Origin: Zanthoxylum bungeanum
Taxonomy: Eukaryota; Streptophyta; Magnoliopsida; Sapindales; Rutaceae
NCBI GenBank assembly: GCA_019454045.1
Contig: SKCR01031851.1
Span: 48,659 to 112,658 of the forward strand
Reading direction: 5' to 3'
DNA length: 64,000 bases
Below are positions 24,448 to 37,844 of the stretch, one piece after another. The first letter of the stretch is position 1. Every line of letters starts with the position of its first letter. Made by a program: the position numbers and the translations under genes. A model generated the notes under the pieces. That model was not told the origin of the DNA. It made no database searches and was given only the letters and a program-made list of their open reading frames with translations.

Positions 24448-26635
24448 TGTTGGACAATTATGACCCATAGCATCACTATTTGTACAGATCATGGTGTTGT
24501 TGTACAAATTAACTATGTGACAAAGGAAATTGCCCTTTTATCATTTGTAATTAGATTACCAAGATATATAAATGATAGAAGGTCCATATGATTAGTTCTG
24601 GATTGAGATGGTATGAGACAGTATCAATCCACGAAGGTTTAATCATTAAATATCCCTAGTCAGAGTATTATCGAGATTGGACATCGATAATGCGTAAAAG
24701 ACTAGTATTACACTTGTGCGCGTTGTGGGAGCATAACGGCATAGTTCTCATATATTTGGGCATATGATACTCATTCAAGTGTAATAGGAGGTTGTGTTTA
24801 CCGATGGTACGGGAACAGCTTCGCTCTGGATAGACCCCTCAGAATTCCATTGGTAGTATGACTATGTGTCTATGGAGGTCCGAATCAGGGTAGGTGTATT
24901 TGGTCTTAACCTGAGACTTGCACCGCTAATACTTGCGACAATCAATATACTTTGGTTTTGGTCATCCAGGGCTTTAACAGGTTCTGTGTACGCCTCTTCT
25001 GGGTATATTGAGAATCGCAGTGTATTGGGTGTGATGTCAAGACGGAAGTATCACTCCGGTCATAGTGGAGATGATGATCACGTAGGATACGGAACTGGTG
25101 CTCTTTTATGCTGCAGCTATCGGGATAATATGACTAGGTCATGATTATCCGATTATAGAGACTAATTACCAGAGATCCGATATGTGCTTCGTACGGGACA
25201 GGCACAATTCCAGCCCCAGGCCTTGCACGTGACATCTGATGCTGGATCGTAATATGCAATACCACGTATACTACGCCTGATATAGATCACATATTCCTTT
25301 AAGAATATTTCTGGAGAATTGGGTAGGCACGGTGCTTTGCTAGAAGCCAACCATGTCTTGTAAATCGGTAAAAACGTAGTACAAGGTACATACGTGTTCG
25401 GATAGTCCGACGACCGGATTTACTACCAACATATCCGAGGATCTCATGGGTCGCTTTCCAAAGATTCACCGATGACATATGACTCACACTTTATTAATCT
25501 GGGATTAATTAGAAGAGAGAGAAAATTAATCTGAGATTAATTACAGATATATTTTATCTGGGATAAAATATTATTAAAAGAGAGAGAACGATTAATTTGG
25601 AATTAATCGATAAAATAATATATTCGATATATTATACGAAATTAGATTTCGACGCGGAATTAAAATTAGATTTTAATTCGGGCGAATGAGTTAATTTAGA
25701 ATTAATTCGTTAGCGATGTGAATAGTAAATTTGCTAGACATAATTATTTAATTAATTTGATTTAATTACGCCGCAACGGAAAATTCGTTTATTCGGAATT
25801 AGCGAACCCGAGTCCGGGAGTGTTTGCGGGCCCACTCGCATTTCGAATTCAAGTGCGGCCTGACCGGCGTAAACACACACGTATAACGCAAGCGCACGTA
25901 TCATTCAAGTAATAAAAATATCGATCCCACGAGGACTTAATATCTAATCTATTAATTTTATGAAGTCAAATGATTACTAGTATCTAACAGGTTGTTTGAT
26001 TGATTTGAAATGGTGACGATTCTAAATTTAAAAACAAGTAAATAAAATTGTTCGAAAGTAGGTTTTAAGAAAATTCAATATTAAAAACTATCTAGGGTTG
26101 TGATTTCTTCCAATATCATTTTAAAGATGAAGTGGTTATTTTATGTTTGTGTAATAAATCGGTTTACTAACCTGGAACACTAAATTATGCAAAAGCCTCT
26201 GTCGATGGTCAGACGCAAATACCCAGTTTAATCCAATTGAACCATATGTCTATGTCAACCAAATTATCTGGATTCATTAAGTTTAAGTTCCAATTATGGT
26301 TACCCCCGCCCGACAGGTATATGTCTATCCTGTAAGGAAATCTATTAAAGGGTTATCTATCCTCAAGGAAGATCGTGGGCTATTAAGTCTAAGGCTGAAA
26401 CCTAAAATCCCTATGTCTAGTTCATTTTAGATTTACCACATCAATCTTATTGGTGATCAGACAACAAGAAACAGTAAGCTTAAGACTTAATAAGTAAACC
26501 TTTAAATTACCCAAACTATAATTTAACCCTTTATAAACCGGTGATATTGGATTTCATCACAACCCCAGATAATTGGCTTAGTTACGACACATATTTACGG
26601 GTAGTAAAAAAAACTTAAATAAAATAAAAGACATA

Positions 26636-26790
26636 AAGTAAAATACTGAAAATTAAATGCTGAAAAGTAAATGCTGAAAGTAAATGCTGAAATTAAATAC
26701 TGAAAATTAAATGCTGAAAAGTAAATGCTGAAAGTAAATTGCTAAAAAGTAAAATGCTGAAAAGTAAATTGCTGAAAAGTAAATAAAGTA
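26636..26790. repeat. Tandem 'AAAGTAAATGCTGA' repeats in K
   Basis: About eleven variable units of 13-16 bp (AAGTAAATGCTGAA, AATTAAATGCTGAA). A weaker second array of the same type lies at 27143-27265. Confidence 0.85.
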
Positions 26791-26888
26791 AAATTACAAT
26801 AAAAGAAAATGCTGAGGTAAAAGGATCCACTTTTATTACTTCTATTTTAGATATCTCCCTTAATATAATATATTAACTTTGCATGATA

Positions 26889-27055
26889 ATTACCAACCAG
26901 CCATATAGGTGGTATCCAGATTAAGTCAAATTAATAATTAATTACCAACCGACCAATCAGGCGGTATCCAGTTTAGTCAGGTTAAAACCAATTTAAATAA
27001 TTACCAACCGACCAATATGGCGGTATCCTCGTTAAGTCATTTTTAACTAGTTTAT
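26889..27055. repeat. Three 52-58 bp repeats in K
   Basis: Units start at 26889, 26941 and 26999, each 'attaccaaccgaccaat' followed by 'ggcggtatcc' and 'ttaagtca'. Confidence 0.85.
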
Positions 27056-27404
27056 ATATTATAATTAAGGGAGATTAATCTAAATATTAGTAATAAAAGT
27101 TTTACCTTTTACCCCAGCAAAGGGGAGTTACCTCCTCATTACTGAAAAGTAAGAACTGAAAATTAAATAAAGAAAAGTACTGTGCGTAAAAGTAAATTGC
27201 GGAAAGTAAAAACTGAAAAGTAAAGAAAAGAAAGTGCGAAAATGAAAATTAATTACTGAAAGCTGTAAATAAACAAACAAGATACAATCTTCTTAGTATT
27301 CTTAAGGAATTCCTTAGAAGAAAGTATGAATTTTACAAATGAAATGGCTTGGTATTTATAGGCAAAATTTTACCTCCATCAAATCATCCACCAAATCAAT
27401 TATT

Positions 27405-27465
27405 AATTGCTCCACTAATTGCTCCACTAATTGCTCCACCAAATCCATTATTAATTGCTCCACTA
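27405..27465. repeat. 12-bp AATTGCTCCACT repeats in K
   Basis: Three adjoining copies from 27405 and a fourth near 27453. Confidence 0.8.
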
Positions 27466-28537
27466 ATCTCTTATCATGTTTGGTGATGATTTAATAATTT
27501 TTATTATTTTTTTTATTAATTTATTTTTTTGCTTTGAAAATGATTGAAAGTGACTTTAATAATTACACACTACACACTTCTGGATGGTTCATCAATTTAG
27601 GGCATTAAATCTTCAGAATTTGAAATTATTTTGTCTTAAAAAGTTGTAGATCTTTGAGTCTTCTTTAATCTGGAATTTGAATCAGCTCAATCCGATAACT
27701 GAGTAAAACGTTATGCCCAAAATACGACAGATGCGCAAAACTGGAATTTCCAAAACTGCACTTCGTCAAAACGCCCTTTCAAGTTTCTAATCTCCAAATT
27801 AAATTATCAAGTCCAATAATTGCCCTTATTTGACCCATATTTCATCCTAAATGATTTCATTGAGACCCGATATTATTTTATCTGTAAAATAAACTAAACA
27901 TCAAAACGTTCATCAAACCCGAGAAACTAAACAAAATATTCCGCTCATCACGGCCCACAAGTCACATCAAGCGTAAAATCATTAGTCACTTTGATTGATG
28001 TGATGTCTAGTCACTTTGAGTGATGTGACAACTTGTCACTTTTGAGTGATTGATGGTGGTGGTTGGATGGCTTTAATGCTTGTACCTTTTTGACTTTGGA
28101 AATTCAAAAATATGGTATATGTTTTATTTGATTTTGGAAATCAAAACCAACTAACACAATTTCTCTTTCCTCCCCTACATCTCTCGGCCAAGGGCCAATT
28201 TTCTTCTTTCTTTCTTACAAAAACCGTGAGCAAGGAGAACCTTTAGGGGAAATTTTGTGGCAAATTTCCTTGTGCTAGCACACATTAGGAGTCATATGAT
28301 GGTGATAAGGAAACCCACCCATGGGCATGGAATGCACACTTAAAGCTTGGAGCTTGTAGAACTCATGGAGCACAAAATTGGAGCATAGCCGAGAGGTCCA
28401 AAGCTTGAAGATTTTTTGTTGTTCCTCGCATCGCAAAAGCCGATCATTGTAAATATGATTCTGCCATACTTTTTATAAGTATTCACACATGATTTCTATG
28501 CTTGAATGATCCTTGGGACTAACCTAGAAACCAAACA

Positions 28538-28771
28538 TTAATTGAGTAATTGACAAAATTAGGACTAAAATGATCAAAATATAAAGTTTTGCCCACTAAT
28601 GTAGTTCACGATAGTTTAGGATCTTTTTGTGCAAAATCTGATTATTTAGATTTGGGTTATTAGAATCAATTAATTTATTTTAATTATCCAATGAAAATCA
28701 ACAAAATCGAAAAAAAAATTGATTTTTTGAATTCCGTTGCGCGACCTGATTAAACCGCAAATACCCCAACA
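28538..28771 (+). repeat. Copia-type LTR F', right part
   Basis: Completes F' after solo LTR E, ending in CCCCAACA. The next bases (28772 on) show no primer site, so F' is a 3' LTR or a solo LTR. Confidence 0.5.
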
Positions 28772-28819
28772 TTAGAAAGCCGTAGAAAGGAGATTTATGC
28801 AGTTGTGTGTAAGGAATAT

Positions 28820-31157
28820 TATAACACCCCGCCAGAGGCAAGGTGCTACCGGCAGGAGACATGATTAACCCATCTCCATAAGCCTCCAAATTTATAGAAA
28901 CCGGGCATGATGTGTCCTAAAAATGGACAACTTGGATCACAGTCCAACATCAAAACAGAATCTAAGAAAAATAACAAACAAACAAAAGGACCTCAGGTCC
29001 ACCAAAACACATCAAATCAACACTTAAGGGCTCTGTGCCCACATCATCTATCAACACTCAAGAGCTCTGTTCCCACAACATCATAAGCAATCAAAATATT
29101 TACTTAATATATACAAACAGCGTGCTCAGCCCGACAAATAAAATATTGATCACAAATCCTAGACCTCTAAAACTTTTCCCAGGACACTTGCGAGGGTGAC
29201 TTCCGCTTGGGTGATTCGCTTCTCAAGCATGACTTCCAAAACTGTCGTGGTTGACCAATATGGAAGCCAACCTGGAAAATTAGCAAATTGGTTTGGTGTG
29301 AGTTATAAAACTCAGTAAGTAACCATGCTAGTACTACAAAAAAACAAGTCAAGCATATCAACAGTTTATCAGAATTACTAAATTGTTACAAGTTTAGAAT
29401 TATCAACTTTTATTATCCTTTATACTTTATCATGTCAAATTCTCTTATCTACATATTCAAATATACTCCAATCTATTAGCCAAACATTCAAGTCACACAA
29501 GGCATCAACACAAACATCACAGATTTATTATACTTTATTACAATTAAGCATCTTTGAAATATCATCAATTGATAAAACAAATATACGTTCTTCAATTCAA
29601 AACATACTTTCTTTAATTCAAAACATACTTTCTTTAACTTCGATGGCCTTATGATAACTTAATATTCATGACTTATATATATTCACACATATCAATTTAG
29701 AAATCATAGCTCACACCTCTTATATTCACGCAAATCCAACTTCAGAATTCTTACTTGAAGATATGTCTAGCACTAGAAGCTTACAAACACATTAAGTCTC
29801 TTTCATAATATATGTACATACAATAACAAACTTAGCATATACATTTATAACATCTTATATTCGCACCGATTTTCAAGTCATTCATTCCCCAATAGCACAC
29901 ACGGTCTATACATATCATGTATTCTATCGAAAATATTTTTGCAAACGTTACGAAAGGATCCCAAACCCTCCAAAACTGCCCAGATTTATCTAAACATTAT
30001 CCTACCATCATATATATCTTATATCTATCATTATGATAAAAAAAACATTAATACACAGAAAATCCACTTTTATCGGAAACTTACATAATTTATCGGATCA
30101 ATCCAACTCGTTCCGTTTTCACTCGGATTCTACCAAATGCACATATTCAAGATACTAATTCTCAAACAATTCAATCTATATCATTACGCTATTCTACGAA
30201 GCTACTAGATACATCCGAACATTTAAAGAAAAACTTGAAATTAGCGACTTTATACCGGTAGGTCTTACCAAGATTTTGAGGTCATATACGGACTCTAAAC
30301 GATCCCACGAACGCGTTGTAATCGATGAAATTCCGATCAGAGTTACTATTCATTCATGGGTTAATATTCACCAAATATTCCTTTCTCGTTTTGCATGTAA
30401 CCATGCATGGAAAGTAAAATCCCTCACCGTCAACTTGTATTACTCTCTGAGAGCTTCGATTTGGCGGGTGGCTCGGGCCGTGAAATTAAGCGACGAGCCG
30501 GGATCATGATACCCATAACTTGCATGTTTCTTCCTCCTTTCTACCATTTGCCGATGACCTGAGGGTTGCCTCTGGCCACCACATGATGGAGGGGTGGCAG
30601 GTGCACCCCTCTAGTCGATCGTGCTAGCCGACTTGAGCAAGGGCTCCAAGAACTTGAAATGGGGGCGGGGGTTGAGTATGGGATTTTGGATTATTTTTTT
30701 CATTTTCATGATTTCAAGAAACTATGGGGTATTTATAGAAAAGCTTTTAAAAATTACAATCTGACCCCACGAAATTACTTTTAGGTCCTTGCCATGGGTT
30801 TTCATGGAAATTAGTATTGTTGAAACTCTTCTGAAATAAATTTTGAAAGGTGTTCAACACGAAAGTTGTTCGTCTCGGAAAAATGAATCTGATGGTTTAA
30901 GAATCAGCCTGATCAGAGTTCGTTTACTATTTTTATAGGCGAAACAAGAAAGTTTTATGCGTATAATGATATAAATAGAAATCGTGTAACCGGTTTTCGA
31001 AACAATGCATTTTCCAATGCGATGAAGCTTCACTTTAAAACATCCCAACCTATTTTCTAACATATAAACTCGTATTTTCGAATACCATCCCGTTCCAAAT
31101 CTTTAACTTTAATTCGGAAATATTCTAGAAATACTCTGAAAAATTCGGGATATTACA
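28820..31157 (-). mobile_element. Solo LTR G3, Ty3/gypsy, minus strand
   Basis: Left end TATAACACCCCGCCAG, right end CGGGATATTACA; read on the minus strand this is TGTAATATCCCG...GGGGTGTTATA, a gypsy LTR with two end changes. Flanks are AATAT (28815-28819) and ATTAT (31158-31162), a TSD with one mismatch. It contains the reverse complement of the G1 blocks 'ctgccggtagca' and 'gactcacac' (28845, 29300), so it is nearest to G1. The plus frame 30276-30509 and other frames inside are not genes. Confidence 0.8.
30730..30737 (-). promoter_or_regulatory. Candidate TATA box of G3
   Basis: TATAAATA on the minus strand, about 420 bp inside the LTR start, as in the other gypsy LTRs here. Confidence 0.4.
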
Positions 31158-31316
31158 ATTATGGATTCTCTTGACACGATAGCTGTCATTATAAGATACT
31201 CAATCTCATATCTAGTTGTTAAAATATCATAGTATAACTATTGTGATATATGATATCAGGACTCATAACACAAATATTTTTGAATGGTTCCACTTCGTGA
31301 TACTCTAAAATCCTTG

Positions 31317-33240
31317 GTTTTGGAGTTGGTGCTTGGAGCGCCAATCCGAATATTGTATTGTATATTATATTTTATTAGTTATTAATAAAATAAATACATT
31401 TTCATTTCAATTTTGTAATGGTAATTATTATTATGTCATTATCTCTCAGTGCATATTGGTTTAATATATTCATATATATTTATATGTTGAGAATGACACC
31501 AACCTTAGAATAGTCATATAGTAATACTGGACACTGGGTGTGGTCTGACATTGAGATAATGTTACTATTATAAATTATTCTTAAATTATATATTTCTAAT
31601 CGTTAGTTTTAGAATACGGTTGGATTCCTACAACCTAGAAGACTAGCACTTGTCGTATATTAGAATTGGAGTTTCCATGGTCTAACCCAATGGACCATGA
31701 GTAAAGGAAGCTCGTATAGACATGTGGGTATTTGTTGGAGTGAATATTGAATGACTCACAGATGATTCCTAATAGTTGGTAGTATACACCACCGTCAATA
31801 GGAATCTCCTCAAGTCGAGTAGCATATGTGATCCTTTAACTATAAGATAACATTGATTTTGTGTATGATCCTCCACACTTGAATGCCATATATGTCAGAG
31901 ACCTTTCATGGTCTGACTGCTAGATGTTCGTTGAGTGTGGACTGATGCACTCGTTAATCAATGTGTATCAAGATAGGATCCATATGTATATCTACTATAA
32001 GGGGTTTAGGTATCCATGTTTATGGGTCACGATTCTTAAGATTTTTTCCATGGCCGATCACCTAGGGTTGATCACATATACATCAGAAATGGTATTATGA
32101 TTAGTTGTAAAAAAACCATGGATATGACAACAAATGAGATGTGTGCCTTGAAACTTGACGGTATAATCTATATTTCCTAATCACAACTCGGATAGCCTAC
32201 GACGGAAGGATTGTTAAACATATGTGATGACCTCAACTTGTATAGTTCAGAAAGGTCATTCATGTTTTTCGCAATTTCGGAGGTGGCAGAATTGCGTATA
32301 TATAACCTAGGCTAATATGACGAACGCGTATGAACTTAGAGAGTCCACAATATGAAGTGTACTCGTTGAGCATTCTGGTAGCCAATCATGTTTGATAATA
32401 AATAATATTTGATACTATAATTATCAATCAAAATAATTATGTGTTATTGGATAATATTAATTATTTACTAGACCAATTGGGATAAATTAGATTAATCCAA
32501 ATTTATTTAATGGTTATATAAATAATCACATAAGGGCTTTGTTGTAATTTCATAAATATCTCTACAATTGGAGGATATTTTGGCAATTACAAAATATGTA
32601 ACAATAGATGTATTTAACTTGATTTAATTAGATTAATAAAATTATTATACAAAGTTGACTAGTTTACACATAATATGCATATTTAATTTGATTAAGGCCA
32701 CCCAAAAGTTGATTAAAACTTTTATTAATTAAAAATTAAAAGCTTGATTATAAAAGACAAGCTTGAGTATTTTTGATTAAGTAATTAAGAAATTAACCTA
32801 AAGATTTGTTAGAGAAGCTTTGGAAGTTCTCTACATTTTCAACAAGGAGAAGAAAATTAGATCTTTCATCCAAGCTTGCTAGGTAAGTTTGATTTTTTCT
32901 ATAATAAGCTATGTTTTTCCATTAGTGATTTGATATCATTAATAGTGCATATGGTGATATATTATGTATTTGATGGATAATAACATAGCTTAAAGTTGTA
33001 ATTAGGTTAATGAATTATGTATAGATGCTTTGGAAGCATAGAAATACAATATGATTATGATTGGGTTAAATTTTATGCATGTTGGCCATGAAACACAAAA
33101 TTGAAGTTTTGAACTCTAGATGAAAGCTTGGAGCTATGGGTACCATTCTAGAATCACTTGACCATCATTAAGTGACCTAAAATTATTCAATGATTACTTC
33201 TTTGTGGGATTCTTGTTTGATTTGAATTTTAGATTCAAAG

Positions 33241-33272
<32 letters not shown>

Positions 33273-33365
33273 TAAATACATTTATATTTTGTAAAAATAT
33301 TATATAATTTGAAAAATATATTTTTTATTCTTTAATTATTTTAGATGTGTTTACAAATATGTTGA
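31317..33365 (+). repeat. Copia-type LTR H, cut by G4
   Basis: Begins near 'tttTGGAGTTGGTGCTTGG' and runs until G4 opens at 33366, without reaching a CCAACA end; the rest should lie beyond the far end of G4. Related to F' at a clearly diverged level. Contains a (TA)11 run at 33242-33263. The 150 bp before it (31163-31316) hold nothing I recognise. Confidence 0.42.
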
Positions 33366-34700
33366 TGTAACACCCCGGTAATTCCGATGACTACTATGTT
33401 ACAGGTGGCATAATACATGATATAAATCATGTCCTATTTGAACATTCGATAAATTCTTTGCAGTTCCGATACATAATTTATTTGATGTTCTATTCCGGAC
33501 AGCCCTGAATATTTGGGCCATAACATTTTCATATGATTTTCGATTTTTATGAATTTTATATCGTCAGAAATCTAAGACCAAGACCTACAACCTCCGTGTT
33601 AGACCTTTTCCTGAAATCAGACCAGACCTAAGTCAAAAATCATGATTATCGTGGATGCTACAGTGAATTTCGAGTATGCTCTAGAATTGGGTGATGTGGC
33701 ACAATCTTAGTCACCCATTTCATTACAAAAAAATCAAACTTTTGTATATAAATATGGCACAATTCACTCATCTATATCTCAAGAAAAAAATGTAAGCAAG
33801 GTTCAAGAAATTTCTTCCATCTTTTTCTTCCTCAAGCAAGTTTTTGAAGAAATGGTGATAAATCCTCAAGTTTTTCTTGGTCAAGTAAGCTTTTTTTTTT
33901 CTTCTTTCTTCTTCTTATTTAGGAAAGTGAGCATCAATTCTTCACTTCCATTTTCGTACTTAGGAACCCTACAAATTGGGGCTTTGTTATTCGAGAAGGT
34001 TGAGCAAAAATTAAGCCTCAATACATGTTAATGATGTTGTTTAGAATGGATTAAGCTTAAGTTTTGGTTTAAATAATGTTAAGGTGTAGAATGAGCATGA
34101 AAGCCGAATTTCATAGCATGTTGGGGGGATTTTTTTTTTTTGATGTTTTCATGATAATTTGTTGAGGTTCATGCACTAGAAGATTATATAACATGAGTTG
34201 AATTTTTTTAAGAATTGAAAACTCAAAGATTGTAAAATAGAGGCTTTGTTCAATTATAAATGGATATTGTTAGGGGAGTATACTTTGTGATATGATGATA
34301 CAAGATAATGACATGTTTTAAGTGTAATAAGAAGTTCTTTTATGAAGGTTATGGTGTCGGGGTGTTGAAAAATGGAGAACTGGTATTTGGCCCTGAAATC
34401 AGGCTAGCGTTGCGACGACGATCTTATGAATGCTCCGTGCCTCGGGTCTGATCATGTGGGAGTCACAACATGAAACACTTAGCATCGTGATGTGTAACCA
34501 GAAGATAATCTTTGCCTCATGTCTAATCAAGTGAGAGTCGCGACGCTTCACCCTTGGAGTTGCTACGCGAAACATGAAATACTCCTTTTAAGTCTGTTCG
34601 TATGAGCGTCACGACGCGCTAGACCTAGAGTCGCGACGTACAACCAAATCCGTTTCATCTCATTTCAATTTCACCATAATATATTAGGGGCTACCCTAAG
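33366..34700 (+). mobile_element. G4 5' LTR, left part
   Basis: Opens TGTAACACCCCGGTAATTCCG and follows G2 block by block ('tgaattttatatcg', 'ccggacagccctgaatatttgg'). TATATAAATA at 33745-33754 is the likely TATA box. It is interrupted by J. The host duplication should be GTTGA (33361-33365) with its partner outside the window. Confidence 0.88.
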
Positions 34701-35858
34701 TTTAGGCACTGTATTTTTGCATGTAAGTCCCTATGATGAGGCTCATTTGGAGACACTACCTTTTAAGTCGCGGAAGTCGCGGGAAACAGACGTCGGAAGG
34801 GAAAAGTCAGAAATTAGGATTTTTGTTTGATTTAGTTCGCTTGTTTAGTTTCGGGCTCGCTTGCTGGACCTCCGTTTTAAAACACCTTTAGCCCAAAACC
34901 CCGCGAACCATTTAACCTAGCCCACAAAGCCAAGCTCACGGCCACACAAAGCCCATTCACGCCCAAGCCCAATAAAACACATCCAAAACCAATAAAATCA
35001 CATATTTAACACATGTGAAATTAAAACAAATCAAATAAAATCTAAATAATTACATACCTAATTAAAGTAAATCAAATATATGATCTTCCAAAACAAGCCA
35101 AATCTTGTCCCTAATTAAAAAATATGTTTTCCTTGTGAAATACTAATTAAAAGATATCACCTTTATTAACAAATCTCATTCCTTTAAAAACAAGGATTCA
35201 CCCTAGCCTTTGTCTATAAAAAGAGACACAAAACCAACCCTCACCTCTCCTAGCTCAATGACACAACAAACAACAAAAAATAAACCCTAGATCAACTCTC
35301 GACTCTCTCCCTCATCATCCTTCACGTAAAGAAAAAAAAAACTTCACGTAAGCCCCTTGACCACACAAGCCATCCACAAAGACTAGCCCAATGCCGAACC
35401 ACAAATCACCAAGCTCAACCCTTCAACCGACAAAAACTAAGCCAAAATAACTGCCCTTCACCGTTCAAACATACTGCCCTCACACAACCTCATTCACACA
35501 TAAATACTACCCTCACACAGCCTCATTCACGCACAAATACTGACCCTTAGCAACCCCTCAAACCAACGCACAAACTGACCTCCAGCAACCCCTAAAACTC
35601 CCGCATATTACCCTCACAACACACCCCTCACTGTCGTACATCACACAACCCTCACGGTACGCTTAAACAGCCGCACAAAGCCCCCAAAAACTACCAGTAA
35701 CTACCGAGAAAACCCCTCCCCTGCACTGTCCCAGCCGCATATCACTGCCCAAACTGCACGCACACAACCCCCTTAAAACTACCCAGTTTTCCACAGATTT
35801 AACCCTTGAAAACACCCCCAAACAGCCCCAAAACTGCACTTTAAAACCCTTAAAATTA

Positions 35859-35915
35859 TCGTAAAATAGTAGCCTTTTTACCGCAAAATAGTAGCCTTTT
35901 ACCGTAAAATAGTGA
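35859..35915. repeat. Short tandem repeat in J
   Basis: Three units of about 22 bp, 'taccgtaaaatagtagcctt', the last one decayed. Confidence 0.7.
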
Positions 35916-36362
35916 CTGAAAACAGTAGCAAAACAGCAGTAAAATGAAGTGAAAACAACAGCCCAAACAGCGAAACAGTGAGAGAAAACGTTGAACCAGT
36001 GAACCGGAGGAGTTGCGGGGCATCAACCCTTCCGATGACCGTATACCGTACTTCCGAGAGACGATTTAAAAAGGTTAGACCTGAGGGCACTTTTCTTATT
36101 TATTTTCATTCATCTTTTAATTGTTTTATTTATTTTCTTCGCATGAGAGTTGCTTGTGGATGCATGTTGTGGCCTTTGAATGGATGGGAAAATGTGTCGT
36201 CTCTTGTGGTATATAAGAGGGAAACCTAGATGTAAATTCGATAGCCGAATCCGAATGGACGGTAGTGCGGTCTGTACTTGGGAAACAACTCCACGTACCA
36301 CTTGAGCAAACGACACATGTTTCACTTTGCTTTTGTATCTTGTTCGTTTGTTATTCGCATTT

Positions 36363-37250
36363 TATTATTCCGCCATTTACTTTATGTACATTGTGTGTTT
36401 ATGTGTTGAGGATATAGTGCGCATGGGAAAATCAAGTTGGATTAAAGACCCTCTAATCTGAGGGATAAAAAGCCTAAGGGCTACCTTTGCCACGACGTTT
36501 TTCCGCGCCGGACGAAGTGTGTTTATTTGAATGTGAGATGTGTTTAACCGAGCATACAAAGTCCTATATTGTTGTCTTTATTTTTTATGCAATGTGATGT
36601 AATGCGCATGGGCTTATTACCTTGGTCTAAAGGTTCTCTATTTGGAGAAAGAAAAGCCTAAAAGGCTACATTTACCACGATACTTCGCCGCACCTTTTAT
36701 TATTCCGCCATTTACTTTACGTACGTTGTGTGTTTGTGTATTGATGATATAGTGCGCATGAGAAAATCAATTTGGATTAAAGGTCCTCCGTTTTGAGGGA
36801 TAAAAAGCCTAAGGGCTACCTTTGCCACGACGTTTTTCCGCGCCGGACGAAGTATGTTTGGTTGAATGTGAGATGTGTTTAACCGAGCATACGAAGTCCT
36901 ATATGGTTGTCTTTATCTTATATGTATTGTAATGTAATGCGCATGGGCTTAATATGTTGGTCTAAAGGTTCTCTATTTGAGAGAAGAAAAGTCCAAAAGG
37001 CTACCTTTACGACAATACTTTGCCGCGCCTTTTATTATTCCGTTATTTGCTTTCTGTATGTCATCTCCCTGCATAATCATGCATCATATTGTAATGCACA
37101 TGGGCAAATCAAGTTGGATTAAAGGTCCTATATTTTGAGGGATAGAAAGCCGAGGGGCTACCTTTGCCACGATGTTTTGTCGCGCCGGACAAAGTGCGCT
37201 TGATTGAATGTGAGATACGTTTAATCAGACACTTGAATTCCTATATAGAT
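36363..37250. repeat. Two-level tandem repeat in J (185 + 150 bp)
   Basis: The marker GCGCATG recurs at 36419, 36604, 36754, 36939 and, as GCACATG, at 37096, giving spacings 185, 150, 185, 157. Long units (about 336 bp) are made of two related halves, both containing 'agcctaa.ggctac.ttt.cca'. Open frames here are chance. Confidence 0.88.
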
Positions 37251-37844
37251 GTGGGCCTACGTCGCATCTCATTTCTTTCATTCTCATTGTCTATCTTTTG
37301 TATCGCATCATTGCACGTTCATTTTAATGTTCAATTACCCCTTTAATTATCTCTTTACACCATGTGTTTAATCGCCTCTCTTTCATATGCATGCTTGTAC
37401 AATCATTGTCCATATGCGTTTCCATGATCATCAATGTAATGCGTTTGTGAAATTATGTGTTTATCGTTATTTCAATCTACCTTTATGCATGCAAGCTTAG
37501 GCATAGATTATATGCAAATAGGTTATAGGCAAACGTAGATACGAGCTTTGTTTCTATGCATGTAAACTTAGAAATAGAATACCCTTGGAAATATATGTTG
37601 CTAGATTCGATTAAATTATTTTACAAATCATATCATTACAAGCGGCATAAGTAAGGGACCATTCCGAACCCAACGATTTGAAGTCTTCCCTTGCGAGGGG
37701 TGAGTGCGACCTTAAATCATTTTCCCAGTTCACACCGGGTGGCGACTCCATGTTATTTCTCTGGTTTAGTTCCCCCAGGGGCTATTCCGTACTCCCGAGC
37801 GGGCCGCGAGCCCGGGACAGCGTCGCTGATTTCTGTGTCCTACA

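Larger units (their letters stand above)
25861..27950 (+). mobile_element. Solo LTR K, unassigned family, inside E
   Basis: Begins TGACCGGCGT and ends GCTCATCA (TG...CA) and is flanked by a perfect 5-bp TSD CGGCC (25856-25860, 27951-27955). E resumes exactly after it. Contains 'atcgatcccacgaggact' near 25920, a block I associate with plant LTRs but not with a lineage I can name, and three kinds of internal tandem repeats. No coding capacity. Orientation is not certain. Confidence 0.85.
24448..28537 (+). mobile_element. Solo LTR E of the copia A family (interrupted by K)
   Basis: Opens TGTTGGACAATTATGACC and ends 'gggactaacctagaaaccaaACA'-like, the end type seen in element D rather than A. 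Flanks are CTAAT (24443-24447) and TTAAT (28538-28542), a TSD with one mismatch. No internal region adjoins, so it is a solo LTR. It has the hairpin array at 25491-25711 and the doubled 'caagcgt..aaatcattagtcac' motif after 27955. Net length without K is 1995 bp. Confidence 0.85.
34701..37844 (+). mobile_element. Solo LTR J, unassigned family, inside G4 LTR
   Basis: Starts TTTAGGCACTG and ends CACAG-like 'ctgtgtcCTACA'; the ends are inverted repeats (TGTAGG expected at the start, second base changed). Flanking CTAAG at 34696-34700 and 37845-37849 is a perfect TSD, and G2 aligns straight across the junction. 3144 bp with no coding region: AC-rich 35230-35860, then a 336-bp higher-order repeat. 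The GC-rich end (37730-37830, 'gggtggcgactcc') recalls Tat/Ogre-type LTRs, a weak impression. Confidence 0.82.

Noticed and set aside
24866..25144. 92-codon frame in LTR E, with similar frames at 8713-8925, 16554-16766 and 57876-58109
   Set aside because: Recurs because the LTR itself recurs. It lies in the LTR upstream of the hairpin array, has no intact start shared by the copies and no domain. A short LTR-encoded peptide cannot be excluded.
30276..30509. 77-codon plus frame in G3
   Set aside because: Antisense within a solo LTR; no conserved counterpart in G1.
33242..33263. (TA)n run as a regulatory site
   Set aside because: A plain microsatellite next to a T-run; nothing ties it to a function.
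36363..37250. Regular repeats as a CRISPR array
   Set aside because: Units are 150-185 bp, lack short repeat/spacer form, and the context is a plant LTR.
34750..37840. J as a CACTA DNA transposon because of 'cacta' at both edges
   Set aside because: The two motifs are in direct, not inverted, orientation and there is no 3-bp TSD.
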